Shown here one piece after another: positions 35,764-45,425 of a stretch of DNA of 64,000 bases; position 1 is the stretch's first letter, and each line of letters begins with the position of its first letter. Location of the stretch: assembly GCF_014206875.1 (NCBI RefSeq), contig NZ_JACIJO010000003.1:948660-1012659 (forward strand), read 5' to 3'. The translations under genes and the position numbers were made by a program. This DNA comes from Algoriphagus iocasae. GTDB taxonomy: Bacteria; Bacteroidota; Bacteroidia; Cytophagales; Cyclobacteriaceae. The notes under the pieces were generated by a model. The model did no database searches. It was not told the DNA's origin and saw only the letters and a program-made list of their open reading frames with translations.

Positions 35764-37035
35764 TTAATTTTGGGTAATGTACTCAATGATCTCTTGTTTA
35801 TTGGCTTCGGGTTTCATGTCCTCTGCCAAGGATAAAGCATTTTCTTTAAAACTTTGGTTGTTCCAGAATTCAAGTAAAATCTTTTCAAATTTATCAGCTT
35901 TAAGTTTATGAATGCTGATTCCTTTCGGACCCATTTGTCTTTTCTCAATAAGTTGGTTCCAAAAGTATTGATCTATAATGTGAGGGATGATCAATTGGAC
36001 ACAACCGTGATGAGCCGCCTGATGGGTCGTTCCTGAGCCTCCATGGTGGATTATACCATAGATTTTTGGTAAAATCCAATCATATGGAATCTGGTTTACA
36101 TAAAAGATCAGATCAGAATCAATGTCGATTTTTTCTAAACCTCCCCAGGAAAGATTGACAATGGTAGGGATTCGATGCTGGATCAGAAGTTTTATAATTG
36201 TTTCTGAATGTTGTTTTGGTTTAGGGTTACTCATAGAGCCAAAAGTGAGAAGCGCAGCTTTTGGATGTAATTTCAGCCAATCTTCTAGTTTAGGATCAAT
36301 TTGATATTCTTTGGTCTGGTTCCTGAAAAAGTAACCAGTTATTGTTGCTGTATTTGGCCAATTTTCCGGCCTTGGGAAAAGAGTAGGTGAAATGGTGTAA
36401 AGTGTTCTCAAGTCTTTTCTCTCAAAATCTTTCATGGCATTAGATGAAAAATCTGGATCGATAAAATCAGAATAATATTTTTTCATCAATCGTTTCATTG
36501 CTTTATGCCTAGCTCCATTTACAAAACCGTAGCTTTTCAGATTCCACTTTTTAGAGAATGGTCCCCATTTTGCCAAACCAATGTGCGGGTAATTTTCGGA
36601 GGGATGAATAAGACAGGGGAGAGGAGAAAGCAAGATGAATTTCTTAGGATTTTGCTTTGCACAGAGATAAAAGTAGAGTGCTTTTGAATGGAATAATACT
36701 TTGTCAGGGTTGATTTCCTGAAGGACTTCTCGTTGCTGTTCTATTAATTTCCCTTGTACTTTCATCGAATCCCTGATCAGTCGGAGGTAACCTTTTAACT
36801 GGGCGAATCCATTTCCTCCACCACCCATGACGGATTTTCCACTTTGGGTTTCAAGCATTTCCAAAAACCTTTTATCGAAACCAATAAACGGATAGTTTAA
36901 TTGTTCCACGACTTCTCTAAACTGCTCCGGAAATAAACAAACCACCTGGTGACCAGCATGAGTAAGTATTTCGGCCTGTGCTAAAAATGGTTCAACATCT
37001 CCTCTTGTGCCTAAGGAAACTAATAGGATTTTCAT
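35764..37035 (-). CDS. UGT-like glycosyltransferase (MGT/sterol-glucosyltransferase type)
   Basis: A 423-residue GT-B enzyme. The N-terminus (MKILLVSLGTRGDVEPFLAQAEIL) and the donor-binding motif near the C-terminus (HHGGSGTTHQAAHHG) are typical of the GT1 family, which glycosylates small molecules or lipids. It is followed 6 bp later by the GH32 gene, an unusual pairing. Acceptor unknown. Confidence 0.85.
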   Translation of the reverse strand: MKILLVSLGTRGDVEPFLAQAEILTHAGHQVVCLFPEQFREVVEQLNYPFIGFDKRFLEMLETQSGKSVMGGGGNGFAQLKGYLRLIRDSMKVQGKLIEQQREVLQEINPDKVLFHSKALYFYLCAKQNPKKFILLSPLPCLIHPSENYPHIGLAKWGPFSKKWNLKSYGFVNGARHKAMKRLMKKYYSDFIDPDFSSNAMKDFERKDLRTLYTISPTLFPRPENWPNTATITGYFFRNQTKEYQIDPKLEDWLKLHPKAALLTFGSMSNPKPKQHSETIIKLLIQHRIPTIVNLSWGGLEKIDIDSDLIFYVNQIPYDWILPKIYGIIHHGGSGTTHQAAHHGCVQLIIPHIIDQYFWNQLIEKRQMGPKGISIHKLKADKFEKILLEFWNNQSFKENALSLAEDMKPEANKQEIIEYITQN

Positions 37036-37286
37036 TGGTTTTTTTTGTTTTTACTCAGTGAATTGGTTTTTCTCCCTAATGAAAAAAACGAGTGCCAGTG
37101 ATTTAATAAATGCTCAATTAGAAGGTATTTTTTAATCTGTACTTCAATCTGTAGTTTTGTCACCTCAATCTACTTTTGATTTTTGTAATATTTATATGAA
37201 ATCAAGCTTTGTGATAAACGCCATTTTTGGAAGTTTAATTGAATTGCGAGATTCCATATGACCCTTGAAAATAATTAATTTACCAC

Positions 37287-38147
37287 ATGAAAGGAATCAT
37301 TCTGGCAGGTGGGTCTGGAACAAGACTTTATCCATTGACCATTTCGGTAAGTAAACAATTGATGCCTGTTTACGACAAACCTATGATTTATTATCCATTG
37401 TCTGTTTTGATGATGGCTGGTATTAAAGATATTTTGATTATCACGACTCCAGAAGATAATCAGGCTTTTGAAAAACTATTGGGTGATGGATCTCAGGTTG
37501 GATGTAATTTCCAATATGCGGTTCAGCCAAGCCCTGATGGATTGGCTCAAGCATTTATCATTGGAGAGGAATTTATTGGGAATGATAAAGTCGCATTGAT
37601 ATTAGGGGATAATATTTTTTATGGTTCGGGCTTGCATAAAACTCTTCAGGAAAACACAGATCCTGAAGGAGGCGTTGTTTTTGCCTATCATGTCAATGAC
37701 CCTCATAGATATGGAGTTGTAGAGTTTGATGAAGCTCAAAAAGCGATCAGTATCGAGGAGAAGCCAACAGAGCCAAAATCTAATTTTGCTGTTCCAGGTT
37801 TATATTTCTATGACAATGATGTGGTGGAAATAGCAAAGAACATCAAACCAAGCCCAAGGGGAGAGCTGGAAATAACCGATATCAACAATGAATATTTGAA
37901 AAAAGGAAAGCTCCAGGTAGCGATTTTAAATAGAGGAACGGCTTGGCTGGATACGGGCACTCATCAATCGTTGCTTCAGGCAGCTCAGTTTGTGGAAGTA
38001 ATCGAAGAGCGTCAAGGATTGAAAATCGGATGTATAGAAGAAATCGCTTATAGAAATAAATTCATTGGGAAAGAAGAACTACTCAAAGCTGCCGAAAAGC
38101 TAGGAAAAAGTGGGTATGGAGCTTATTTGAGAAGGCTAGTCTCATAA
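37287..38147 (+). CDS. rfbA: Glucose-1-phosphate thymidylyltransferase RfbA
   Basis: A 286-residue enzyme that makes dTDP-glucose from glucose-1-phosphate and dTTP, the first step to dTDP-rhamnose and related sugars for surface polysaccharides. It has GGSGTRLYPLT at residues 8-18, YDKPMIYYPLS and the active-site EKP motif (SIEEKPTEPKS). rfbB, rfbC and rfbD are not next to it here. A terminator follows. Confidence 0.96.
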   Translation: MKGIILAGGSGTRLYPLTISVSKQLMPVYDKPMIYYPLSVLMMAGIKDILIITTPEDNQAFEKLLGDGSQVGCNFQYAVQPSPDGLAQAFIIGEEFIGNDKVALILGDNIFYGSGLHKTLQENTDPEGGVVFAYHVNDPHRYGVVEFDEAQKAISIEEKPTEPKSNFAVPGLYFYDNDVVEIAKNIKPSPRGELEITDINNEYLKKGKLQVAILNRGTAWLDTGTHQSLLQAAQFVEVIEERQGLKIGCIEEIAYRNKFIGKEELLKAAEKLGKSGYGAYLRRLVS

Positions 38148-38148
38148 A

Positions 38149-38184
38149 AAAAAGGATTGGAAATTTATGCTTCCAATCCTTTTT
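38149..38184. terminator. Bidirectional hairpin terminator
   Basis: A 14-bp stem (arms 38149-38162 and 38171-38184, 8-nt loop) with A/T runs ends rfbA and the convergent lipoprotein gene. Confidence 0.92.
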
Positions 38185-38199
38185 CATTTTATCTGATTC

Positions 38200-38955
38200 T
38201 TATTTGTTGATTTCTACAAATTTTGAGTCAAGGGTTTCATTGATAAAATATACTTTTTTGCCTCCAAAAGTTTGGGATTCAGTGGTGTATGCTGCAGCTT
38301 GAACAATTCCAGTGGAAGTTGCTTTCATACCGGATAGATCAGAAGAAGAGAAAGTTACGCTAGTGGCTTTTGTTGTTTTTGTGGCTACTTTATCTCCATC
38401 AGAAATGACCCAGATGATATTATCGCAGTTGGCAGGAATCCCCTCAATGGCGACAGTTACCGAACCTGCTACAGAAATAGCATCGGGAACGTTGTTTAAA
38501 CGGATCACGCCTGGCATTTTCTTAGAAGTGGAATAAGTAAATGCATCAAATCCACTACCTCCTGAAACAGACCAGTCATTTCCCTGACCGGAGTTCAACC
38601 CTAAAGAGATGTCAGTCGCATTGTTGATGTAGGAGTTGCCTACAGTTTTTAAAGTAAAGTCATTGATCATGACGTCTCCAGCTTTTGCCAAGCTACCACC
38701 TCCAGCAGAAGAGTAGAAATTAGCTGAAGCAACATCTATCAAAATATCCCCAAGCCCAGGAACGGGAGCAGCACCGGGAACATTTGATTTGACTTTGATA
38801 GCAGCTAAGACTGCATCTGCATCACCTGGAGTTTCTGGGGTGACATTTGCGCTTTGAGCTTGTGTCGGATCGTTATCATCATCGGAGCTACAGGATGAAA
38901 AATACACGCTGAATGCTAGCAAAAAGATCCAAAGGTTTGATCTGAATAGTTTCAT
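38200..38955 (-). CDS. Predicted surface lipoprotein of unknown function
   Basis: A 251-residue lipoprotein: signal peptide ending Y-F-S-S-C followed by an acidic S-S-D-D-D-N-D patch, which in Bacteroidota often marks surface export. The body has Gly/Ser-rich, beta-type sequence (VTVAIEGIPANCDNIIWVIS) with no family I recognise. The ATG at 38955 is chosen over an upstream in-frame ATG since it places the lipobox correctly. Confidence 0.68.
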   Translation of the reverse strand: MKLFRSNLWIFLLAFSVYFSSCSSDDDNDPTQAQSANVTPETPGDADAVLAAIKVKSNVPGAAPVPGLGDILIDVASANFYSSAGGGSLAKAGDVMINDFTLKTVGNSYINNATDISLGLNSGQGNDWSVSGGSGFDAFTYSTSKKMPGVIRLNNVPDAISVAGSVTVAIEGIPANCDNIIWVISDGDKVATKTTKATSVTFSSSDLSGMKATSTGIVQAAAYTTESQTFGGKKVYFINETLDSKFVEINK

Positions 38956-39105
38956 AATTCTTTGATTTAGATTATGAACCAAACTTAGATTTTCTCTTTC
39001 TTCAAAAGAATAAGGCATTTGACGTATTTGTTACCCTGGCTAAATCAACCTTCTATTTTTTGAAAACATCTTATTTAAAAAATACTTTATTCAATGGATT
39101 TAAAT

Positions 39106-39138
39106 AAAAAAGCCCCTTGAAGATATTTTCGAGGGGCT
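39106..39138 (-). terminator. Hairpin terminator after the M14 peptidase
   Basis: An 11-bp stem (39111-39121 with 39128-39138, one G-U pair) is followed on the minus strand by a T-run. Confidence 0.8.
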
Positions 39139-39158
39139 GATCCTATTATTGAGGCTGA

Positions 39159-41930
39159 CTATCTAAGATGATTCCAATTGATAATTGCGTTCCAAACCAA
39201 AGGTGCATCATGGTGATTTAAGTAGCGATGCAATGGATCAAATGTAAATGCAACCACATTACCTTTGCCTACTGGCAGGTTAAAGATGGTTCCTTGCCCA
39301 ATAATCGTCTGTTCATTTCTAACCATTCCTGACCTTACATAAGGGGCATCCTTACCTGTTTCTGATTTAGGTTTCTCCTCCACTTCTTTATCTGGCATTC
39401 CCATGATCGGGCCGGTATATTCAATTTCATCTTTCAAAGGCTTGTTTCCATACTGAAGAACCATTGCTTTTCTGTCTTTTAAATCTACTTGATAAAGAGG
39501 GCCATTTCCTCTGAAAATCGGGAATGTCTCTGGGAAACCATAGACCAATGGGCTTTGAGAATCTTTGATTTTGACTGTTACTACGGAACCTGGGTGGAAT
39601 AAGCCAGAAGCTGAATATGATTCTAGATTTCTTACAATTCCAGTTTCTGAGACCATGTTAGTGGAGTTGTCCAAAGTGATAATCAAACCACCTTCTTCCA
39701 CAAACTTTTTCAGGTTTTCAATTCCATTAAACCCTGGCCCTCCAGTGATGTCATTGGAGGAATCAGGGAAACCATGGGAAGGATATTCAGCAGTTTTGGT
39801 AAATGGCAATGGACCAAATTCGGTGCTGACTCCATGAATGAAATCAGAGCCATTTCCTCTTGCTCTTGGCACCAAAATCACATCATACTTGCTTCTTAAA
39901 CTTCCAGCTTTTAAATCATCTTTGTCAATAGAAGTGTAAGGAATGCCTCGCTGCTCAAAAGTATATCGGGACCAGCCTTCATCCTGCGTATTGAACCAAG
40001 TATGATAAATGGCAATCTTTGGTAAAGAAACTGAATGAATATCGCTTGCTTCAGGTGTTTTATTTCCTTTGATTAAATCCAGACCAAATTCCTCATTGAT
40101 TTGGTCTGCTTGCTTTTGAGAAAGTCCTTTGAAATAAAGAGAACCCAGCGCCAAAGTATCAGAATCCAGAATAAATTCTTTTTCTAAAACCTGAACCTCT
40201 ACTTTACTATTAGCTTCTTTCAACCAATACAAAGCTGGCAACACCATGTTTTGAGCTTGATAGGAAAGGTAATATGCATTTCCACTTCCCTTTACTTTTC
40301 CAGCATAAGTTGCTTCTTCCTCGACCATAGTCAAGTCACTCATTTGATAAGCGATACTATCGGTTTTTTCTACTTCGACGCCATACAAATAGCCAAGTGT
40401 CCAAGCGATGTCATCATAAGGAGGGAATTTGGCCTCTTTTGGATAGTTCTGCTCAGTCAGAAGGTTAACTGCAAGATTTCTATATGGCTGATCCAATAAA
40501 ACCACATAATCTCCCTCGTTTTCTCCTGAAGTAGCTTGATGAACCTCGATTTTTTGTGCTCTCAACTGATTAACCAAATATGCAGCCATCACAGGATCTT
40601 TTTGATCTCTTGGAATGACAAAAGCCTTTGGACCTTCGGTCTTTCCTTTTTGGATCGAATTGACTCCTTTCTGGTAAAAGTTTTTCAGAAGTTGGTCACC
40701 ATTATGGGCAGCATAGGTAAGGGATGCCAAAACTCCAGCTTGCATGTAATTGACATTGTTTCTTGCTGACCAATAAACTTTCTGAGTCGGTGGATCTGGT
40801 CTATACCATTCTCTACTAGTTGCAGGATCGCCTGCATATCTGGCATTTGACAAATCTCTCATATAGGTATTGGCGCCTGCATTTCCGAAAGTCTCATAAA
40901 AACGTCCATTGGCGTTATGATTATTAGCCACCCAAATTCCATAACCTGGCCACCATCCATCGTAAAATGCCCATGTAAATGCTCCAGGCATTCCCTGTGC
41001 TGCCAAACTTGCGATATCACTATTGGCCATAATTTGCCATTCTCCAATGGTAATCGGATCTACTTGCTCATTGTATGGACCTGTTCCTGTAGAGATGTAG
41101 AGTAGGGGTACGGACTCATGCAAATCCAGCATGACCAATGGATGCCAATCGAAGAAAATCTTGAAAATTCCTCTTGTAATAGCTTGGGAAACCTGAAGAC
41201 CATCCCGATTATTATCATGGAAAACATATTGTCCCCAGTAGGGAGTTGATCTAGGAAATCCATCATCCCAATCAGTTCTGGCCTTGGTGTATCGATGGTA
41301 CCAATCAACCTGTTTGTCTCTTCCATCTGGTTCGGAAACCGGATTGATGAGGACAATAAGATTTTCGCGGATGTACTGGATAGACTTGTCTTCGCTGGTA
41401 ATCAAACGATATGATAATTCCATCAGCATTTCAGGTGATCCCATTTCTGTCGAGTGCATTCCCCCGTTTAGATAATACACCGGTTTGGCATCAGCAATGA
41501 TTGCTTCAGCTTCTTCAGCATTGGTGATTCTTGGATCAGCGAGTTTCGCCATTTGGCTTTTGTAATGATCCAATCGCTCCATGCTGTCATCACCTCCGAT
41601 TACCACCATATAGATAGGTCTGCCTTCCTCTGTGGTTTCTAGTTGCTGTATGGATAGATGCGGTGATTTTTCAGCTAATAGCTTGTAATAGCCATAAATT
41701 TCGCTCGTGCTGTGCATTTCCATCGGTGCTCCGATGATCTGACCAAAATGGGTTTTTGGTGAGGGAATCTCAGGATGGTCTACGATTCCTAAAACTGAAG
41801 ATGGTAAAAACCTCGGGTCTGTTGTGTATTCTTTGATTTTGGCATTATAGTCTTCATCTATTTGCTGCGCAAAGGAGGACTGGAAAATAAAAACGCCAAG
41901 AATCAAACCCGTTAAAAAACGTGTTTTCAT
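39159..41930 (-). CDS. Secreted M14-family zinc carboxypeptidase
   Basis: A 923-residue exported peptidase (signal peptide about 1-21). The catalytic domain (about 70-400) has the zinc ligands His159 and Glu162 in GGMHSTE and His271 in LDLHES. The long C-terminal region (about 550-920) probably holds beta and GATase-like domains. It likely removes residues from peptides in the periplasm or outside the cell. A terminator follows. Confidence 0.88.
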   Translation of the reverse strand: MKTRFLTGLILGVFIFQSSFAQQIDEDYNAKIKEYTTDPRFLPSSVLGIVDHPEIPSPKTHFGQIIGAPMEMHSTSEIYGYYKLLAEKSPHLSIQQLETTEEGRPIYMVVIGGDDSMERLDHYKSQMAKLADPRITNAEEAEAIIADAKPVYYLNGGMHSTEMGSPEMLMELSYRLITSEDKSIQYIRENLIVLINPVSEPDGRDKQVDWYHRYTKARTDWDDGFPRSTPYWGQYVFHDNNRDGLQVSQAITRGIFKIFFDWHPLVMLDLHESVPLLYISTGTGPYNEQVDPITIGEWQIMANSDIASLAAQGMPGAFTWAFYDGWWPGYGIWVANNHNANGRFYETFGNAGANTYMRDLSNARYAGDPATSREWYRPDPPTQKVYWSARNNVNYMQAGVLASLTYAAHNGDQLLKNFYQKGVNSIQKGKTEGPKAFVIPRDQKDPVMAAYLVNQLRAQKIEVHQATSGENEGDYVVLLDQPYRNLAVNLLTEQNYPKEAKFPPYDDIAWTLGYLYGVEVEKTDSIAYQMSDLTMVEEEATYAGKVKGSGNAYYLSYQAQNMVLPALYWLKEANSKVEVQVLEKEFILDSDTLALGSLYFKGLSQKQADQINEEFGLDLIKGNKTPEASDIHSVSLPKIAIYHTWFNTQDEGWSRYTFEQRGIPYTSIDKDDLKAGSLRSKYDVILVPRARGNGSDFIHGVSTEFGPLPFTKTAEYPSHGFPDSSNDITGGPGFNGIENLKKFVEEGGLIITLDNSTNMVSETGIVRNLESYSASGLFHPGSVVTVKIKDSQSPLVYGFPETFPIFRGNGPLYQVDLKDRKAMVLQYGNKPLKDEIEYTGPIMGMPDKEVEEKPKSETGKDAPYVRSGMVRNEQTIIGQGTIFNLPVGKGNVVAFTFDPLHRYLNHHDAPLVWNAIINWNHLR

Positions 41931-42021
41931 GGATGATATCGTTTGGTGGCTCTTTAATAATTGAACTCAGAAGTTAAGGTTTTTATCCTACTGAGTGAGA
42001 ACCAACAAAATAAAAAAAAGG

Positions 42022-43059
42022 CTATTGATCTGGATTTTTTTTAGGAAAGAGTAAGTCAAGGCTTTTGCGAAGTATTTGGCCCATGTTAGTACACTCCAAA
42101 AAAGTTGGGTTTCCGTAATGTTTAGCCAATTCTTTTTTCAAAGAATCAATGTTTTCCGGAAGGGAGATTTTATCATGTTCCATGGCTCGCAAGATATCAT
42201 CAATTCCTCGTTGGGAGGATTTTAATCGATGAGCAATCAACGCTCTTTCTTCTTTTTGATATTGACGCATGGACTCTGGAGTGATGTATTTCATCCCCAA
42301 CTGAATCAACACATTGTTTTCTTTAAAATATTGTGGCAAATAAACAGACTTCTTGCCTTCATAAGATTGCTGGTCAAAATCTATCGCTCTGATTCTGTAA
42401 TGCGTTTCTTCAAAATCAGGAGTTACATCGATCACGAAATTGGCTGAATGCATATCTCCCAAAAGGCGGACAAAGCATCGCTCATTGAATTTTACAAACT
42501 CTTTTGCCAGTCGAATGGGATTCAAATGGGGATCAGCCATATGCAAACGCATAAATTTATCCCCTGGAATTCCAGCGATATGTTCTTCGATTAAAGTGTT
42601 CTGGTGAACGAGATAACTGATTCTATTCGGGGAAAGTAAATGTTCTAATTCTAATCCGTAAACTCGGGAAGCATCCGCATTTTTGATGTAGAAGTAATCA
42701 AAGTTATCATTGATTCTATTCACGATCCTCACACGAAATGGCTGGGTATTTCCATAAATACATAAGTCAATCCGATCTACATATAGATGTTCCATGACAG
42801 ACATATCACCACCAGCTTTCAGCAAAGCATAGATTTTCTTCACATTAAGATGAATTTCCTCCCGGTCTGATTCATCATAGAATACAGTTTCCCAAAGGGT
42901 GTCCTGCTCTTTTGAATCATACAATGCAATGGAGTTGGAATATCGGAGCAACTCATGGTAGTGAATCGGAATATCCACCTCTCTAGAGTATTTGACCAGA
43001 TACTTTCGCAACCCCAAATTGATTGGGTAAATCTTCTTCTTTTTGCTGATTAGCGCCAT
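42022..43059 (-). CDS. Kinase-fold-like protein (GD-x-H catalytic motif), function unknown
   Basis: A 345-residue protein. The motif L-L-G-D-M-H-S-A-N-F (about 199-208) resembles the catalytic loop of aminoglycoside-phosphotransferase-like kinases (Asp202, Asn207), and A-I-D-F-D (Asp227) resembles the metal-binding D-F-x loop. Hence it may phosphorylate a small molecule or protein, or be a DUF2252-like member. I could not assign a family. It is 3 bp upstream of no gene and ends freely; a DUF3817 gene lies 3 bp before its start. Confidence 0.55.
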   Translation of the reverse strand: MALISKKKKIYPINLGLRKYLVKYSREVDIPIHYHELLRYSNSIALYDSKEQDTLWETVFYDESDREEIHLNVKKIYALLKAGGDMSVMEHLYVDRIDLCIYGNTQPFRVRIVNRINDNFDYFYIKNADASRVYGLELEHLLSPNRISYLVHQNTLIEEHIAGIPGDKFMRLHMADPHLNPIRLAKEFVKFNERCFVRLLGDMHSANFVIDVTPDFEETHYRIRAIDFDQQSYEGKKSVYLPQYFKENNVLIQLGMKYITPESMRQYQKEERALIAHRLKSSQRGIDDILRAMEHDKISLPENIDSLKKELAKHYGNPTFLECTNMGQILRKSLDLLFPKKNPDQ

Positions 43060-43062
43060 AGG

Positions 43063-43380
43063 CTAAAAATCCACGTGTTGACTTTTCTTCAGATTTCTAT
43101 CAAAAATAAAAGGTCCAAAAGGTAGTACCGAAGCTATCAAAGCAAAGAATGTACGGCTAAATTTCCACTTCAATTTATGGGCAGTAGGAAATACCGTGTA
43201 GATGTAAAGAATGAATAAAATACCATGAGCCCAACCCACATATTTTACTGCCAAAGGCAATCCGAAAATGTATTTTAAAGGCATTGCAAAAAGCAACAAG
43301 ACCAAAAATGAAATTCCTTCAATCAGGCTGATCCATCGAAATCGTTTTGCCCACTTATGCTGTTCTGGAGTTAAACTCAT
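43063..43380 (-). CDS. DUF3817 membrane protein
   Basis: A 105-residue protein with three or four hydrophobic helices and the DUF3817 pattern (FRWISLIEGISFLVLLLFAMPLKY, GWAHGILFILYIY). Function unknown. The ATG at 43380 starts the family-like N-terminus; a longer frame upstream is not supported. It begins 1 nt after the upstream gene's stop and ends 3 bp before the kinase-like gene, so the three are likely co-transcribed. Confidence 0.8.
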   Translation of the reverse strand: MSLTPEQHKWAKRFRWISLIEGISFLVLLLFAMPLKYIFGLPLAVKYVGWAHGILFILYIYTVFPTAHKLKWKFSRTFFALIASVLPFGPFIFDRNLKKSQHVDF

Positions 43381-43381
43381 G

Positions 43382-43954
43382 TTATTTTTTAATATTAAAT
43401 ACGACCTGAAGCGCATTCCAAAGTTTGCGTTTCATTTCGTTGTTTTCGGTAATTTGACTAAGAGCATCCGCAAAAAGGTATTGGGTCTCTTGATCTGTAA
43501 ATACTTCGTATGGTATAGCTGGGACGGAATTGACAGGATGTTTGATTCTGCCAAATTTCAGAACGACATGAGCATTTAATGCTTCGAAATCTTCCAAACT
43601 TCTCCCTTCCAGATTGGCGGAAGAGATGATTCCTACTTCATTCATGGACCTTCCTACCGCATTGATCATCTTCACAAGCATATCCATGATTTGGTCGGAT
43701 AATTCATCTTCTTCATGAATGATCAGCAATCCATTCGTGAAATTTCCTTTCATCGTGATAGGCTGAATTTCTACTGGAGCTGATTCGGTAGAATAATTTT
43801 CAGAAGAATCTTCCACTGTATTTTCTAGAGGTTTAGAGTGAGCTTTTTGTTCAATACCAGCTCCTGGATCAGCATACTTGTTTTTGTCTTCTTGAAGTAA
43901 AAATAGATCCTCTTCGAGAAAGAATTGAAGTTCTTGGAGACTTTGATTTTCCAT
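43382..43954 (-). CDS. Unknown protein, possibly DNA polymerase III psi-like
   Basis: A 190-residue soluble protein. Residues 1-65 are acidic and poorly conserved in look. Residues 70-190 (GLLIIHEEDELSDQIMDML, then ANLEGRSLEDFEALNAH, and ending K-R-K-L-W-N-A-L-Q) resemble the layout of HolD, the psi subunit of the polymerase III clamp loader, with a similar final helix pattern A-x-L-W-x-x-L. The likeness is by eye and weak. It heads a tight set with the DUF3817 and kinase-like genes. Confidence 0.5.
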   Translation of the reverse strand: MENQSLQELQFFLEEDLFLLQEDKNKYADPGAGIEQKAHSKPLENTVEDSSENYSTESAPVEIQPITMKGNFTNGLLIIHEEDELSDQIMDMLVKMINAVGRSMNEVGIISSANLEGRSLEDFEALNAHVVLKFGRIKHPVNSVPAIPYEVFTDQETQYLFADALSQITENNEMKRKLWNALQVVFNIKK

Positions 43955-43990
43955 GATGGGAAATTGGCTAAAAAATGCCTGTTCGCAAAA

Positions 43991-44022
43991 AAAGAAGGGA
44001 CAAATACTTCTGTCCCTTTTGA
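43991..44022 (-). terminator. Hairpin terminator after the thioesterase gene
   Basis: An 8-bp stem (AAGGGACA with TGTCCCTT, 8-nt loop) has A-rich sequence on the left, which reads as a T-run on the minus strand. Confidence 0.75.
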
Positions 44023-44032
44023 TTTTTTTAGA

Positions 44033-44560
44033 TTAATTGGTGCCTGGCAAATTGAAAATAGATTTCAACTCTACTGCATCTTCTGGTTTCATTCGCTGAG
44101 AAAGAACGAGTCTCAATTGTCTTCTTCTCAATGCTCCTTCATAATGTTCCTTTTCTTCAGGAGTCTCAGGTACTACTTCTGGAACTTCAATTGGTTTTCC
44201 ATTTTGATCCACCGCTACAAAAGTGAAAAATGCCCTGTGAGTCATGATTTTTTTATTCGCAGGAATATCTTCTGCGATCACTTCAATGAATACCTCCATT
44301 GAAGAATTGAATGCTCTTGTAACTTGAGATTTTAAAGTAACTACATTTCCCAAGGCGATAGGTTCTTTAAATGAAATGCTATCGGCTGATGCGGTTACTA
44401 CGATTCTATTGGAATGCTTCTGCGCAGCAATTGCAGCTACGACGTCTAACCAATGCATCAATTTGCCCCCCATAAGATTGTTAAGGGTATTTGTATCATT
44501 AGGAAGGACCATTTCGGTCATGATCGTTGCAGACTCTTTTGCAAATTTCTTTTTCGGCAT
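44033..44560 (-). CDS. Acyl-CoA thioesterase (hotdog fold)
   Basis: A 175-residue hotdog-fold enzyme of the YciA/BACH type, which hydrolyses acyl-CoA. The family motif N-N-L-M-G-G-K-L-M-H-W-L-D (about 26-39, catalytic Asp/Asn region) and the central S-A-D-S-I-S-F-K-E-P-I strand are visible. It lies 92 bp after the pcm gene stop and is followed by a terminator. Confidence 0.88.
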   Translation of the reverse strand: MPKKKFAKESATIMTEMVLPNDTNTLNNLMGGKLMHWLDVVAAIAAQKHSNRIVVTASADSISFKEPIALGNVVTLKSQVTRAFNSSMEVFIEVIAEDIPANKKIMTHRAFFTFVAVDQNGKPIEVPEVVPETPEEKEHYEGALRRRQLRLVLSQRMKPEDAVELKSIFNLPGTN

Positions 44561-44652
44561 AACATTAAATTTGATCTAAAATTAGATATAAAATTTTGAA
44601 AAAGGTAATTTTAATAGAAAAATCAGAATAATATTCTGTTGATATTCACTAT

Positions 44653-45309
44653 CTATCTCCAGCCGTCTTTACCCAAAAGTGGCACGAAAGCAAACCCATC
44701 AAACTCTTCTCTCAAGACCTGTTTTTCAGATTTTTTGGTCAGCTTAAGCATGGTCTGTCGTCTTCTATCTCCTACAGGAATCACCAAAATTCCACCGACT
44801 TTCAGTTGTTTCAATAAGGCAGTTGGGACAACAGGAGCTCCAGCAGTTACCAAAATTTTATCATATGGCGCATATGCAGGCAGTCCTTCAGACCCATCTC
44901 CATAAAATAAATTCATTTCGATACCCAGTCTTGACAAAAAACGCTTGGTTCCTTCGTATAGCTTTTTTTGGTATTCAATAGTAAAAACCTGAGCACCTAA
45001 GAGATGAAGAATACTTCCTTGATAGCCTGATCCTGTGCCGATTTCCAAAACTTTATCACCATGATGAATGTCTAACAATTCTGTTTGAAAAGCGACAGTA
45101 TATGGTTGTGAGATAGTTTGACCTTCTCCAATTGGAAAAGCTTTATCCTCATAGGCATGTGAAATCAACGCCGAATCAAAGAAAAAATGACGGGGAAGCT
45201 GATTGATTGCATCTAAAACACGTTCGCTTTTGATTCCCTTTTCCTTTAGCAAAGCGACTAGAGCTTTTCTTTTGCCTTTATGGAGGTAGGTATCTTCGAG
45301 TTTCAGCAT
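44653..45309 (-). CDS. pcm: Protein-L-isoaspartate O-methyltransferase
   Basis: A 218-residue SAM-dependent repair enzyme that methylates isoaspartate in aged proteins. Motif I (LEIGTGSGYQGSIL) and the substrate region (ISQPYTVAFQTELL) are clear. It is divergent from riboflavin synthase across about 115 bp. Confidence 0.95.
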   Translation of the reverse strand: MLKLEDTYLHKGKRKALVALLKEKGIKSERVLDAINQLPRHFFFDSALISHAYEDKAFPIGEGQTISQPYTVAFQTELLDIHHGDKVLEIGTGSGYQGSILHLLGAQVFTIEYQKKLYEGTKRFLSRLGIEMNLFYGDGSEGLPAYAPYDKILVTAGAPVVPTALLKQLKVGGILVIPVGDRRRQTMLKLTKKSEKQVLREEFDGFAFVPLLGKDGWR

Positions 45310-45425
45310 TTTTGATCGTACTATTTAAATTCTGTGATCGAAGATAAAAGAATAATTGGCTTAATTTGAACTCTCAAAAGTCAATTTTTGCTTACTCATT
45401 GAAAGCCCGAAGTTTAAAAAATCTC

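Noticed and set aside
37287..38147. Complete dTDP-rhamnose operon
   Set aside because: Only rfbA is seen; neighbours are unrelated.
45310..45425. FMN riboswitch before riboflavin synthase
   Set aside because: The leader is too short and shows none of the conserved RFN pairing elements.
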